This document shows, piece after piece, positions 41,898 to 50,475 of a stretch of DNA of 64,000 bases (its first letter is position 1; the number at the start of each line of letters is the position of its first letter). The stretch is from Bacteroidota bacterium (lineage in GTDB: Bacteria > Bacteroidota > Bacteroidia > Cytophagales > Cyclobacteriaceae): NCBI GenBank assembly GCA_023417065.1, contig JAEZGH010000196.1, forward strand, positions 1 through 64,000, in the 5' to 3' direction. The notes under the pieces were generated by a model. That model was given only the letters and a program-made list of their open reading frames with translations, searched no databases and had not been told where the DNA came from. A program made the position numbers and the translations under genes.

Positions 41898-43421
41898 ATG
41901 AAAAAGAAAGTTTTACTCATGATTCTGGATGGGTGGGGAATCGCAAAAAACAAGTCTGTGTCTGCTATCGATCAGGCCAAAACTCCCTTTGTTGACTCCC
42001 TTTACGGCAAATATTCAAACAGTACGCTCGAAGCGTCGGGCCTTGCGGTGGGGCTGCCGGCCGGACAAATGGGTAATTCAGAAGTAGGGCATATGAACAT
42101 CGGCGCCGGCCGGATCGTATACCAGGACCTTGTAAGAATTAACAAGGCAATTGAAGAAAAAGAGCTCGATTCCAACCCGGTTCTTAACGACGCATTCGCT
42201 TATGCCATCCGCGAGAACAAAAAAATTCACTTCATCGGCCTTCTTTCTGACGGCGGCGTTCACTCACATATTGACCACCTGAAAGGGCTGGTCACGATCG
42301 CTGCAAACAAAGGTGTTAAAGATCTTTTCATCCACGCTTTCCTGGACGGTCGCGATACCGATCCCAAAGCGGGAGTTGACTATACCAAAAGTCTGATCGA
42401 CCACCTTTCCACGACAACCGGAAAAGTTGCCAGCATTATAGGACGCTACTACGCGATGGACCGCGACAAGCGATGGGAGCGCGTGAAGCTGGCGTATGAC
42501 CTGCTGGTGCACGGTACTGGAGAGGCAGCCACAGATCCACTGGCAGCAATCCGCGCATCTTACGATGCCGGTGTCACTGACGAATTCGTGAAACCAATCG
42601 TCATCCAGGAAAACGGTAAGCCGTTGGCAACCATCAGCGAAGGGGACGTAGTACTTTGCTTCAACTTCAGAACCGACCGCGGACGTCAGATCACGCAGGT
42701 ACTTACGCAGCAGGACTTCCCCGACTTCGGGATGAAGACTATTCCGCTGAACTACATTACGCTGACCAGCTACGACGATACATTCAAAGGTGTTAAGGTG
42801 ATCTTCGAGAAAGACAACCTCGAGATGACGCTGGGCGAAGTGCTGGCAAAGGCAGGAAAAAAACAGATCCGCATCGCGGAAACAGAAAAGTATCCTCACG
42901 TGACATTCTTCTTCTCCGGTGGTCGCGAACAGGTTTTCGAAGGTGAAAGCCGCATCCTGTGTCCTTCGCCGAAGGTCGCGACCTACGACCTTGCCCCTGA
43001 GATGAGCGCCAATGACATCAAAGACAAGATCATTCCGGAACTCAACAAACGCGAAGCCGACTTCATCTGTCTGAACTTTGCAAACCCGGACATGGTAGGT
43101 CACACAGGTGTTTTCGAAGCTGCGGTGAAAGCCTGTGAAACGGTGGACGCCTGCGCCAAGGCAGTAGCGGAAGCTGCGCTGAACAACGACTACGCGACGA
43201 TCATCATCGCCGACCACGGAAACGCAGACATGATGGTCAACGACGATGGTTCACCCAATACGGCACATACTACGAACCTTGTGCCCTGCATTCTCGTTGA
43301 TCAGCAACTGAGACCGAAAATGAAGAATGGCAAGCTTGGAGATCTTGCACCAACAATCCTTACGCTGATGGGAGTTGAAATCCCCCGACAAATGACAGGG
43401 AATGTCCTTTTTGAACAATAG
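41898..43421 (+). CDS. gpmI: 2,3-bisphosphoglycerate-independent phosphoglycerate mutase
   Basis: GpmI interconverts 3- and 2-phosphoglycerate using two metal ions and a phosphoserine. The 507 residues contain DGWG (Asp11), the catalytic Ser in MGNSEVGHMN (Ser61), HAFLDGRDTDP, and the metal ligands in NFANPDMVGHTG and IADHGNADMM. Length is standard. It heads a tight unit: the next gene starts 20 bases before its stop. Confidence 0.96.
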   Translation: MKKKVLLMILDGWGIAKNKSVSAIDQAKTPFVDSLYGKYSNSTLEASGLAVGLPAGQMGNSEVGHMNIGAGRIVYQDLVRINKAIEEKELDSNPVLNDAFAYAIRENKKIHFIGLLSDGGVHSHIDHLKGLVTIAANKGVKDLFIHAFLDGRDTDPKAGVDYTKSLIDHLSTTTGKVASIIGRYYAMDRDKRWERVKLAYDLLVHGTGEAATDPLAAIRASYDAGVTDEFVKPIVIQENGKPLATISEGDVVLCFNFRTDRGRQITQVLTQQDFPDFGMKTIPLNYITLTSYDDTFKGVKVIFEKDNLEMTLGEVLAKAGKKQIRIAETEKYPHVTFFFSGGREQVFEGESRILCPSPKVATYDLAPEMSANDIKDKIIPELNKREADFICLNFANPDMVGHTGVFEAAVKACETVDACAKAVAEAALNNDYATIIIADHGNADMMVNDDGSPNTAHTTNLVPCILVDQQLRPKMKNGKLGDLAPTILTLMGVEIPRQMTGNVLFEQ

Positions 43422-44034
43422 AGCGAAACCCGGCATAGATCGTTTCTATCGGATACTCGGATTTGTATTCATCATGGCGACTGTAGTCTCCTGTTATGAA
43501 TACAAACCTGTCGCCGGCGGATACTATAACCTCGACAGTCTGCTCGACGGGCAAATCAGGCTTCTCGTTGACAGGGCCGCGACGCTGGAGAAGAATGCCG
43601 TTGTCGGTGAGCAGGATTCACACGTGGTGCTCGTCCCTGGAGACAGCGCAGCCTGGGCAGAAGAATTGGACATATTCCGGAACCTCAGCGTAATCAACAA
43701 ACCTGTTAATTGGGGATTGTATATCGATTCGGTGTACAAAGACAGAAGCAGCAATCTTAGCATCAGGGGATTTTCTGCGCTTGACGATGACCTTCCCCTG
43801 GAACGCCTGGAAATATATTATTTGAACACTCCCCGGGATATACGAAAGATCGAAGCCACTGTCCGGGAAAAAAACCTGATGTTTAAAACGAAACGGACTT
43901 TGAGAATGGACTTCAGAAAGAAGGACACCGAATCAATTCTTTCGGCGTATAGCATCAAAGGTGGTCAAAAAATGCTGATGGGTGACAGCGTACGCTATTT
44001 CGTATCAGCGAGAATATCAACACCTCAGAATTAG
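43402..44034 (+). CDS. Lipoprotein of unknown function in the gpmI operon
   Basis: The 210-residue precursor has a late membrane segment and lipobox (VVSC, Cys31), after an unusually long basic N-terminus. The mature protein reads as an alpha/beta domain without a recognised motif. It overlaps gpmI by 20 bases and is followed after one base by the ABC exporter gene, so translation is likely coupled in this operon. A shared role with the exporter is possible but not shown. Confidence 0.75.
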   Translation: MSFLNNRAKPGIDRFYRILGFVFIMATVVSCYEYKPVAGGYYNLDSLLDGQIRLLVDRAATLEKNAVVGEQDSHVVLVPGDSAAWAEELDIFRNLSVINKPVNWGLYIDSVYKDRSSNLSIRGFSALDDDLPLERLEIYYLNTPRDIRKIEATVREKNLMFKTKRTLRMDFRKKDTESILSAYSIKGGQKMLMGDSVRYFVSARISTPQN

Positions 44035-44035
44035 T

Positions 44036-45823
44036 ATGGCAAAGAGAAGAAGGAAAGAGGGAAGCGAACCTGAAGAAAAAAAGCCACTCAACAGGGAATC
44101 GTTTAAGCATCTGATGGCCTTGTTTCGGTTCATGCTTCCGTACAAGGGCCTTTTCACCATTGGTGTCATTTCATTGTTTTTGTCTACGTTCACAATCCTT
44201 GCCTTTCCCCGGCTGGCAGGCGAACTTCTTGACATCGCCAATGGCAAGCCGACTTACTTCTCCACGATCAACGAGGCAACGGTGGCACTATTGGCGGTGC
44301 TCATCATTCAAAGTGTGTTTTCGTTTGTCAGAGTTTTTACCTTCTCCATCGTAAGTGAAAAGGGAATCGCTGATCTTCGCAGAAAGGTCTACCAGAAGGT
44401 GATATGGTTACCGCTTTCGTTCTTTGACTCGCGAAGAGTAGGCGAGCTGATGAGCCGGCTTACTTCTGATATCGCCATCCTTCAGGATACCTTCAGCTTT
44501 ACCCTGGCGGAAGCGTTACGGCAAGTACTTACACTCATTTTTGGAACAGCCTTTCTATTTTACTTCGCACCGCAGCTGACTGTGTTTATGCTGCTGACTT
44601 TCCCGGTTATCGTTATTTCGGCCATCATCTTTGGAAAGTTCATCCGGAAGATGTCGCGACGCACGCAGGATAAGATTGCAGAATCAAATGTCATCATAGA
44701 AGAATCGTTTCAATCCATTTCGGTAGTGAAAGCCTTCACAAATGAGCTTTTCGAAATAAAACGTTTTGAAAAAGCGATTCATGAGGTTGTGGGCATTGCC
44801 ATACGGGGAGCGAAGTATCGCGCACTGTTTGTTGCCTTCATCATTTTTGTGATTTTCGGTGGCATCGTGGCCGTAGGCTGGTATGGAGCGACACTGGTCC
44901 TTTCAGGAGAACTGCAAACGGGTGGCCTGTTTTCATTCGTGATCTATACATCGTTAATCGGGTTCAGCATACAGGGGCTCGGAGAAATTTACGCGCAGCT
45001 CCAGCGTTCCGTTGGTGCGTCTGAACGCGTCCTGAACATCCTTCAGGAGCAGGATGAGGCGGAAAAAGAGCGCAAGGAGTTCCGGCTGAAAGGAGGCATA
45101 CAGTTCAGAGATGTGTCATTCTCATACCCAACGCGAAAAGAGGTGGATGTACTTAGCGGGCTCGACTTCACGGTGCGGCCGGGCGAAAAGGTTGCCCTCG
45201 TCGGGCAGAGTGGCGCGGGCAAGTCGACGATAATCAACCTGCTGATGCGGTTCTATCCGGTGAGCTCAGGCGAGATCCTGGTTGACGATGTGAACATCAA
45301 CTCGTTTAACCTGATGGCGTATCGTCAGAACCTTGGAATCGTACCGCAGGAAATCATTCTGTTTGGTGGAACGATAGAGGAAAACATAGCTTACGGCAAG
45401 CCTGGAGCGACGGAGGAGGAGATCAGAGACGCGGCGCGGAAGGCTAATGCACTGGAGTTTATAGAAAGTTTTCCGGAAGGCTTCAAAACGCGCGTTGGCG
45501 AACGCGGTGTCAAACTTTCGGGTGGCCAGCGTCAGCGTGTTGCTATTGCGCGGGCGATACTGAAAGACCCGGCAATTCTGATTCTCGATGAAGCGACAAG
45601 CTCTCTCGACCTGAAGTCGGAGGTGCTGGTTCAGGAGGCGCTCGAGAAGCTGATGGAAGGCCGCACAACGATAATAATTGCCCATCGCCTCAGCACGATA
45701 AAGAAGGTCGACAGGATATTTGTGATCCAGGAGGGCAAGCTTGCGGAGACGGGATCACATGCGGAACTTAGTGTGGCAGATAATGGTATTTATAGTAACT
45801 TACTGAAGCTTCAGGTACACTAA
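44036..45823 (+). CDS. ABC exporter (fused permease and ATPase, MsbA-like)
   Basis: From ATG 44036 the product is 595 residues: six membrane helices (about 35-310) and an ATPase with Walker A GQSGAGKST, signature LSGGQRQRVAIARAIL, ILILDEATSSLD and the H-loop IAHRLST. It is a type IV half-transporter that works as a homodimer, exporting lipids or small molecules; the substrate is unknown. The reading from 43982 extends into the lipoprotein gene and is rejected. The Fur-family regulator starts six bases after its stop. Confidence 0.92.
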   Translation: MAKRRRKEGSEPEEKKPLNRESFKHLMALFRFMLPYKGLFTIGVISLFLSTFTILAFPRLAGELLDIANGKPTYFSTINEATVALLAVLIIQSVFSFVRVFTFSIVSEKGIADLRRKVYQKVIWLPLSFFDSRRVGELMSRLTSDIAILQDTFSFTLAEALRQVLTLIFGTAFLFYFAPQLTVFMLLTFPVIVISAIIFGKFIRKMSRRTQDKIAESNVIIEESFQSISVVKAFTNELFEIKRFEKAIHEVVGIAIRGAKYRALFVAFIIFVIFGGIVAVGWYGATLVLSGELQTGGLFSFVIYTSLIGFSIQGLGEIYAQLQRSVGASERVLNILQEQDEAEKERKEFRLKGGIQFRDVSFSYPTRKEVDVLSGLDFTVRPGEKVALVGQSGAGKSTIINLLMRFYPVSSGEILVDDVNINSFNLMAYRQNLGIVPQEIILFGGTIEENIAYGKPGATEEEIRDAARKANALEFIESFPEGFKTRVGERGVKLSGGQRQRVAIARAILKDPAILILDEATSSLDLKSEVLVQEALEKLMEGRTTIIIAHRLSTIKKVDRIFVIQEGKLAETGSHAELSVADNGIYSNLLKLQVH

Positions 45824-45829
45824 AATATC

Positions 45830-46249
45830 ATGACGTCTTCGACAGACCGGCTGCTGAAATCCTTTGATATGCGCTCCACCCCGAGTCGCCTGGAAATTCT
45901 TACGCTTTTCCTGAAAACGCAGTATGCGCTTTCGCACGGCGACATCGAAAAAGAGGTGAGCAACACGCTTGACAGGGTGACGGTATACCGCACGTTGCGG
46001 ACATTTCTCGACAAGGGGTTGATCCACAAAGTATTGGATGACGAGGGCAGTTTAAAATACGCGTTGTGTACGGAAGCGTGTTCTTCAGCCGGGCATCACC
46101 ACGACCACGTACACTTCAAATGCACCGTCTGCGGCCAGACAAATTGTCTCGATATTGAACTTCCCGGCCTCCGGCTGCCAAAAGGTTACAGACCGCAGGA
46201 AATCAACATTCTGGTTCAGGGAATATGCGAAAGGTGTTCGGCAGCCTAA
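45830..46249 (+). CDS. Fur family metalloregulator
   Basis: The 139-residue protein has a winged helix (MRSTPSRLEILTLFLK, SHGDIEKEV, DRVTVYRTLRTFLDKGLIHKV) and a metal-binding dimer domain: HHHDHVHFKCTVCGQTNCLDIE and a final GICERC, so both CxxC pairs of a structural zinc site are present. It could sense iron (Fur), zinc (Zur) or peroxide (PerR); the residues do not decide this. It is the last gene of the gpmI operon. A possible operator of the family is at 56416-56432 in this window. Confidence 0.9.
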   Translation: MTSSTDRLLKSFDMRSTPSRLEILTLFLKTQYALSHGDIEKEVSNTLDRVTVYRTLRTFLDKGLIHKVLDDEGSLKYALCTEACSSAGHHHDHVHFKCTVCGQTNCLDIELPGLRLPKGYRPQEINILVQGICERCSAA

Positions 46250-46284
46250 CCGGATAAATTCCTGTTAATCGTCAATATAATTCA

Positions 46285-46318
46285 TTTGCCTTTCATTTTT
46301 GGTGTGATAATATATTTG
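46285..46318 (+). promoter_or_regulatory. -33/-7 promoter of the TerC gene
   Basis: TTTG (46285-46288) and TATATTTG (46311-46318) are separated by 22 bases, a good Bacteroidota promoter. The predicted transcript has a leader of about 70 bases before the TTG start. Confidence 0.6.
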
Positions 46319-46394
46319 TAGTTTTGAGATTGTGGGAAGTAGATGGCATCGATTGAATGCATTGATTTCCCTTGAATAAACGCTCTAACCGCAC

Positions 46395-47441
46395 TTGCTT
46401 TTTTTGCAAAACATACCTGCGATTTCACTTTTTACGAATCTGAGCGAAAGGGAAACGATTCTATTCGGAGTATTTGCCGCGATCATAATCGTATTTTTAG
46501 CCGTTGACCTGGGGATTTTCAACAAGAAGGCACACAAGATTTCTGCGAAATCGGCCTTGTATCAATCAATCTTCTGGGTTGCCATCAGTGCCGCTTTCGG
46601 GTATCTGATCTACATTGAAGGCCCTTACGAGCATGTCGTTTCCGGAAAAGTAGAAATCCTCACCGGGTCAGATGCCGCCGTGCTTTACTTCTCCGCCTAC
46701 CTTACGGAGAAAGCTCTTTCAGTTGACAATATTTTTGTAATTCTGCTCATCCTGAAGTACTTCAAGGTGAAGGAGGAGTATTTTCACAATGTTCTTTTCT
46801 GGGGTATTCTGGGGGCTATCGTATTCCGTGCGGTATTCATTTTCGTCGGAGCATACCTTATCCATCAGTTCCACTGGCTGCTGTACATCTTCGGTGTATT
46901 CCTGATCTATTCCGGAATCCGGATCTATTTCGAGGACGATGACGAGAAGATTGAGCCCGAAAAGAATCCGATCATGCGATTCTGCCGCAAGTATCTTCCT
47001 ATCACAAAGGAAGACTCCGACGGCAAATTCCTGCTAAGGAAAGATGGTAAGCTTATGTTTACGCCGCTTTTCCTGGTGATTGTACTGATTGAAACAACGG
47101 ACCTGATTTTCGCTGTTGACTCTATTCCCGCTGCGTTTGCCATAACACAGAACGAGTTTCTCATTTACACGTCAAACATATTTGCGGTAATGGGTCTGCG
47201 TGCGATGTTCTTCCTCCTTGCCGGAATAATCGACAGGTTCTACCTGCTCCAGAAGGGGTTGAGCATAATTCTGTTCTTCATCGGCGCGAAGATGCTTCTT
47301 GAAATCTTTGATATTGACATCGGTGTATACGCGTCGTTCTCGGTTATTATTGCCACGTTGACGCTCTCGATTATTTTCTCTGTCATCGTGCCGAGAAAGC
47401 AATCACAGGATGAAAAGGAAACGCATTCGCCGGAGTTGTAG
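46395..47441 (+). CDS. TerC/Alx family integral membrane protein
   Basis: The 348-residue protein has about nine membrane helices and the TerC/Alx pattern: FLAVDLGIF, AVLYFSAYLTEKALSVDNIFVILLIL and LFLVIVLIETTDLIFAVDSIPAAFAIT, with the conserved acidic residues in helices. Alx-type relatives export manganese and counter metal or membrane stress; the ion here is inferred. Starts are non-ATG: TTG at 46395 is the best choice. It ends directly against the convergent TerB-like gene. Confidence 0.88.
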   Translation: MLFLQNIPAISLFTNLSERETILFGVFAAIIIVFLAVDLGIFNKKAHKISAKSALYQSIFWVAISAAFGYLIYIEGPYEHVVSGKVEILTGSDAAVLYFSAYLTEKALSVDNIFVILLILKYFKVKEEYFHNVLFWGILGAIVFRAVFIFVGAYLIHQFHWLLYIFGVFLIYSGIRIYFEDDDEKIEPEKNPIMRFCRKYLPITKEDSDGKFLLRKDGKLMFTPLFLVIVLIETTDLIFAVDSIPAAFAITQNEFLIYTSNIFAVMGLRAMFFLLAGIIDRFYLLQKGLSIILFFIGAKMLLEIFDIDIGVYASFSVIIATLTLSIIFSVIVPRKQSQDEKETHSPEL

Positions 47442-48704
47442 CTAGGTTGCGAAAACGCTCTTCGGCAGGATCTTCATCAGTATCGGCAGCGTCAGAAATT
47501 TCTGCGGCAGCGAAGTGACTGCAAATGTTGGAACACTTCTGAGAATCTCAAGTAACCCGGTCCTTATGCGCTCGTTTTCATCGGGTGAAAGCTCCTGCGT
47601 TCTGCCTTTGCGGATCAGCGAAAACAACTCATCGCGATTGCGCAGGTCGCGGGCAATCCACGATCTGTTCTTCTCAACCAATTGACTCACCCTGTCGATA
47701 TAGCGTTGACTCACGTCTTCAAACGTCTTCTGAGAATCCTGCAGATGTTCCAGGTAGCTCCAGTTTTCCAGCACGAAGCCTTCGATGGATACCATGCTGC
47801 TCATCAGTTCATCCTCGGTAAAGTCAAAGTACCTGCAAAACGCCTTAAGAAATTCGATCTCCTCGTCTTCAACAAGTTTGTCCGCCCAAATGGTGAGGAT
47901 CGCGATTTCAAGGAAGAACTTCTTAAGTATCCACGAATTTTCGGTTGGCAGATTAATGTCTTCTATAGCGATACCTTCTGCGAAAATGCGCATAGCCTCG
48001 CGTTTGCGTTCCGACGGAAGTTCTGTCGTTTGGAGGAAGAACTCAAAAAGTCTCTGTTCTTCCGGTGCGATAACTTTGTTTGCATGAGCCGCAGCGGCGA
48101 TGACTTTCACCATTGAAAAGCGCAGCTCATCGCGTTCATAGCGGAAGAAGTCGGCGACAATCTTATCGGCGTTTGTGTGAATCCACTGACCGAAGATAAA
48201 CACGTCGAGGAAGAGCAGACTGTTATGGAAGAACGTCGTCCAGAAGTTTCCCTGGTAGGTGGCGGTGTGGTTGATTCGCTTTTCGAGAATCTTTTCCGCG
48301 ACTTCGAGTGCAGACTTTTTCCTACCGAAGAATGTCTTCGCGGGTATCGAGATTTCAGGGAAGATATTGTTGTAGAAGTTGCCGATGCTTTCGACGGTTT
48401 TCATGATTGCCTCTGTAAACTCGTCTTCACTTTGCACGGGCTTTTCATGAAAGAGCAGTGAGCTGCTGATCAGGCTTTCGGCAAGCAGAATCTTCATCCT
48501 GTCGCGTTCACTCCACGTACCGTTGTGAGAGCTGTCAATCACGGAGAGCGATTCACCATACATCAAACCCGTAGGTTGAACGAGACGATACAGGGAGTAA
48601 TCGGGATGGGAGGATTTGTGCTCCGTTTCAGAGGCAAGCCCGAGAAACAAATTCTTGCGATAGTCAAGATATGCTTTGAGCCATCCTTTGTCGTGCGGGG
48701 TCAT
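47442..48704 (-). CDS. Protein with TerB-like helical repeats
   Basis: The 420-residue soluble protein is mostly helical. Two segments in the second half match the TerB pattern: AAAAHANKVIAPEEQRLFEFFL and LTIWADKLVEDEEIEFLKAF, i.e. a short loop with Asp/Glu followed by an E-rich helix. TerB domains bind metal and act near membranes in tellurite or stress responses. Its tail-to-tail position with TerC (no bases between stops) suggests a link, but the assignment is by pattern only. Confidence 0.6.
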   Translation of the reverse strand: MTPHDKGWLKAYLDYRKNLFLGLASETEHKSSHPDYSLYRLVQPTGLMYGESLSVIDSSHNGTWSERDRMKILLAESLISSSLLFHEKPVQSEDEFTEAIMKTVESIGNFYNNIFPEISIPAKTFFGRKKSALEVAEKILEKRINHTATYQGNFWTTFFHNSLLFLDVFIFGQWIHTNADKIVADFFRYERDELRFSMVKVIAAAAHANKVIAPEEQRLFEFFLQTTELPSERKREAMRIFAEGIAIEDINLPTENSWILKKFFLEIAILTIWADKLVEDEEIEFLKAFCRYFDFTEDELMSSMVSIEGFVLENWSYLEHLQDSQKTFEDVSQRYIDRVSQLVEKNRSWIARDLRNRDELFSLIRKGRTQELSPDENERIRTGLLEILRSVPTFAVTSLPQKFLTLPILMKILPKSVFAT

Positions 48705-48763
48705 TTTCGGGGAATGTAAGAAGATGAAATTACAGAATTGTAATCAAATTCCGCCGGGACTGT

Positions 48764-49279
48764 CTAAAAATTGTCCTTCCACCCTTTTTCCTCCAGCGTT
48801 TTGACGGCGAGTTCTACTTTGTTTTTTAGCGAGGTCTTAAACCGTTCCAGGTCCTGCTGGACGCGTTCATCTGATGTTCCGATGATCTGCGCAGCGAGGA
48901 TGCCCGCATTTTGGGCTCCATCGAGAGCCACGGTTGCTACAGGCACTCCTGATGGCATTTGAAGTATGCTTAGCACTGAATCCCAGCCGTCGATGGAGTT
49001 TGATGATTTCACCGGCACGCCAATAACGGGAAGGGTAGTAAGCGATGCAACCATGCCTGGCAAGTGGGCCGCGCCACCGGCTCCGGCGATGATCACTTTC
49101 AATCCCCGTTCGCGGGCTGTAGTTGCGAAATCCACCATTCGCAGGGGCGTGCGATGGGCTGACACGATAGTGATCTCGTAGGAGACTTTCAGCACATCAA
49201 GAATATCCGCAGCGTCCTTCATAATACGAAGGTCCGATTGGCTGCCCATGATGATTCCTACAACCGGTTGGGTTTTCAT
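48764..49279 (-). CDS. purE: N5-carboxyaminoimidazole ribonucleotide mutase
   Basis: PurE turns N5-CAIR into CAIR in purine synthesis, acting after PurK. The 171 residues include IIMGSQSDL (Ser13, Asp16), VSAHRTP with the catalytic His, GAGGAAHLPGM and PVIGVPVKSSNSIDG. It overlaps purK by four bases (ATGA), so the two are co-translated. Confidence 0.95.
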   Translation of the reverse strand: MKTQPVVGIIMGSQSDLRIMKDAADILDVLKVSYEITIVSAHRTPLRMVDFATTARERGLKVIIAGAGGAAHLPGMVASLTTLPVIGVPVKSSNSIDGWDSVLSILQMPSGVPVATVALDGAQNAGILAAQIIGTSDERVQQDLERFKTSLKNKVELAVKTLEEKGWKDNF

Positions 49280-50415
49280 AGTGAAATTACTTTAAGGGTC
49301 TGTTTTACAAATTCGGTATTTTGTCTGAGTGTGGCGACGTCGTCACCAACGATGGTAACGTGCCCCATTTTCCGGAACGGCTTGGTGATCTCTTTCCCGT
49401 ACAGGTGAACATGTATACCTGCGCGGCTTACGACCTCCCGGAACCCCTGATAACAAGCCGGGCCTTCGTATCCAGGTTCGCCGAGGAGGTTTACCATTGC
49501 GGCTGGTTGAACCGTGTCGGTATCGCCCAGAGGAAGATTGAGGATTGCGCGGAGGTGTTGCTCGTACTGTGACGTGATGTTGCCTTCGATGGTCTGGTGA
49601 CCACTGTTGTGAGGTCGCGGTGCAATCTCATTTACGAGTACGTCGCCTGTTTTAGTAACGAACATCTCAACAGCAAGCAGTCCGACCATGTCGAGTTTGC
49701 TGATGATAGTTCGCGCAATGTCTTCGGCGCGCGTGGCAACTTCAGAAGTTACTTCAGCCGGAGAGAAAAGATATTCGACGAGGTTTTGAACGGGATGGAA
49801 AACCATCTCCACCACTGGGAAAGCTTTGATTTCGCCGGCTTCATTTCGCCCGACGATGACGGCGATTTCCTTTTCGAAATCGATGAGTTTTTCAAGAAGG
49901 CCGGGAGCATCAAAGGCACCTGTCAGATCATCCTTTGTCCGGAGGATTTTTACACCGCGGCCATCGTATCCTTCACGCCCAAGTTTGTTCACGGCAGGGA
50001 GAAAGGCGGCGTGTTTCCTGACGTCGTCGGCGTTTTCCGTGAGAATGAATTCGGCGGTAGGGATCGCGTTTTCTTTGTAGAACGTCTTTTGCACGCGCTT
50101 GTCCTGAATGAGTTCGATCACTTCAGGCTGGGGATAAACCTTTTTGCCCTGACGGGCGAGGTCCTTGAGTGCAGCGACGTTTACGTTTTCAATTTCAATG
50201 GTGATGATGTCGCATCCCTGACCAAACTTCATGACCGTGTCATAATCGGTGAGTTTGCCGTGTGTGAAATCAGCAAGGCGCGAACAGGGCGCGTTTGCGT
50301 CGGGGTCGAGGACAGCAAAGGGAATGTTGAAATCAATACCAGACTGGATCAGCATTCTGCCGAGTTGTCCACCTCCGAGGATGCCCAGTTTGAAATTCTG
50401 TTGGAATGTTTTCAA
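49276..50415 (-). CDS. purK: N5-carboxyaminoimidazole ribonucleotide synthase
   Basis: PurK uses ATP and bicarbonate to make N5-CAIR from AIR. The 379-residue ATP-grasp enzyme has LGILGGGQLGRM, KLGREGYDGRGV and the metal-binding NEIAPRPHNSGHQT. The start codon is TTG at 50415, right before the nucleotide-binding strand; no in-frame ATG is close. It lies 60 bases after feoB, separated by a weak hairpin with a T-run. Confidence 0.95.
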   Translation of the reverse strand: MKTFQQNFKLGILGGGQLGRMLIQSGIDFNIPFAVLDPDANAPCSRLADFTHGKLTDYDTVMKFGQGCDIITIEIENVNVAALKDLARQGKKVYPQPEVIELIQDKRVQKTFYKENAIPTAEFILTENADDVRKHAAFLPAVNKLGREGYDGRGVKILRTKDDLTGAFDAPGLLEKLIDFEKEIAVIVGRNEAGEIKAFPVVEMVFHPVQNLVEYLFSPAEVTSEVATRAEDIARTIISKLDMVGLLAVEMFVTKTGDVLVNEIAPRPHNSGHQTIEGNITSQYEQHLRAILNLPLGDTDTVQPAAMVNLLGEPGYEGPACYQGFREVVSRAGIHVHLYGKEITKPFRKMGHVTIVGDDVATLRQNTEFVKQTLKVISL

Positions 50416-50451
50416 TGAGAATGTGAATAGGACGCCAAATTAAATAAAAAC

Positions 50452-50470
50452 CCCGAAAAGCATGACGGGC
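50452..50470 (-). terminator. Possible terminator between feoB and purK
   Basis: On the minus strand GCCCG and CGGGG-type arms enclose a 10-base loop, followed by GTTTTTATTT. The stem is only 4-5 bp, so the call is weak, but the T-run is good. Confidence 0.35.
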
Positions 50471-50475
50471 GTTAC

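Noticed and set aside
42264..43217. 317-codon minus-strand frame inside gpmI
   Set aside because: Shadow of gpmI, whose metal ligands and catalytic Ser are intact; the antisense product is Phe/Cys/Val-rich without structure.
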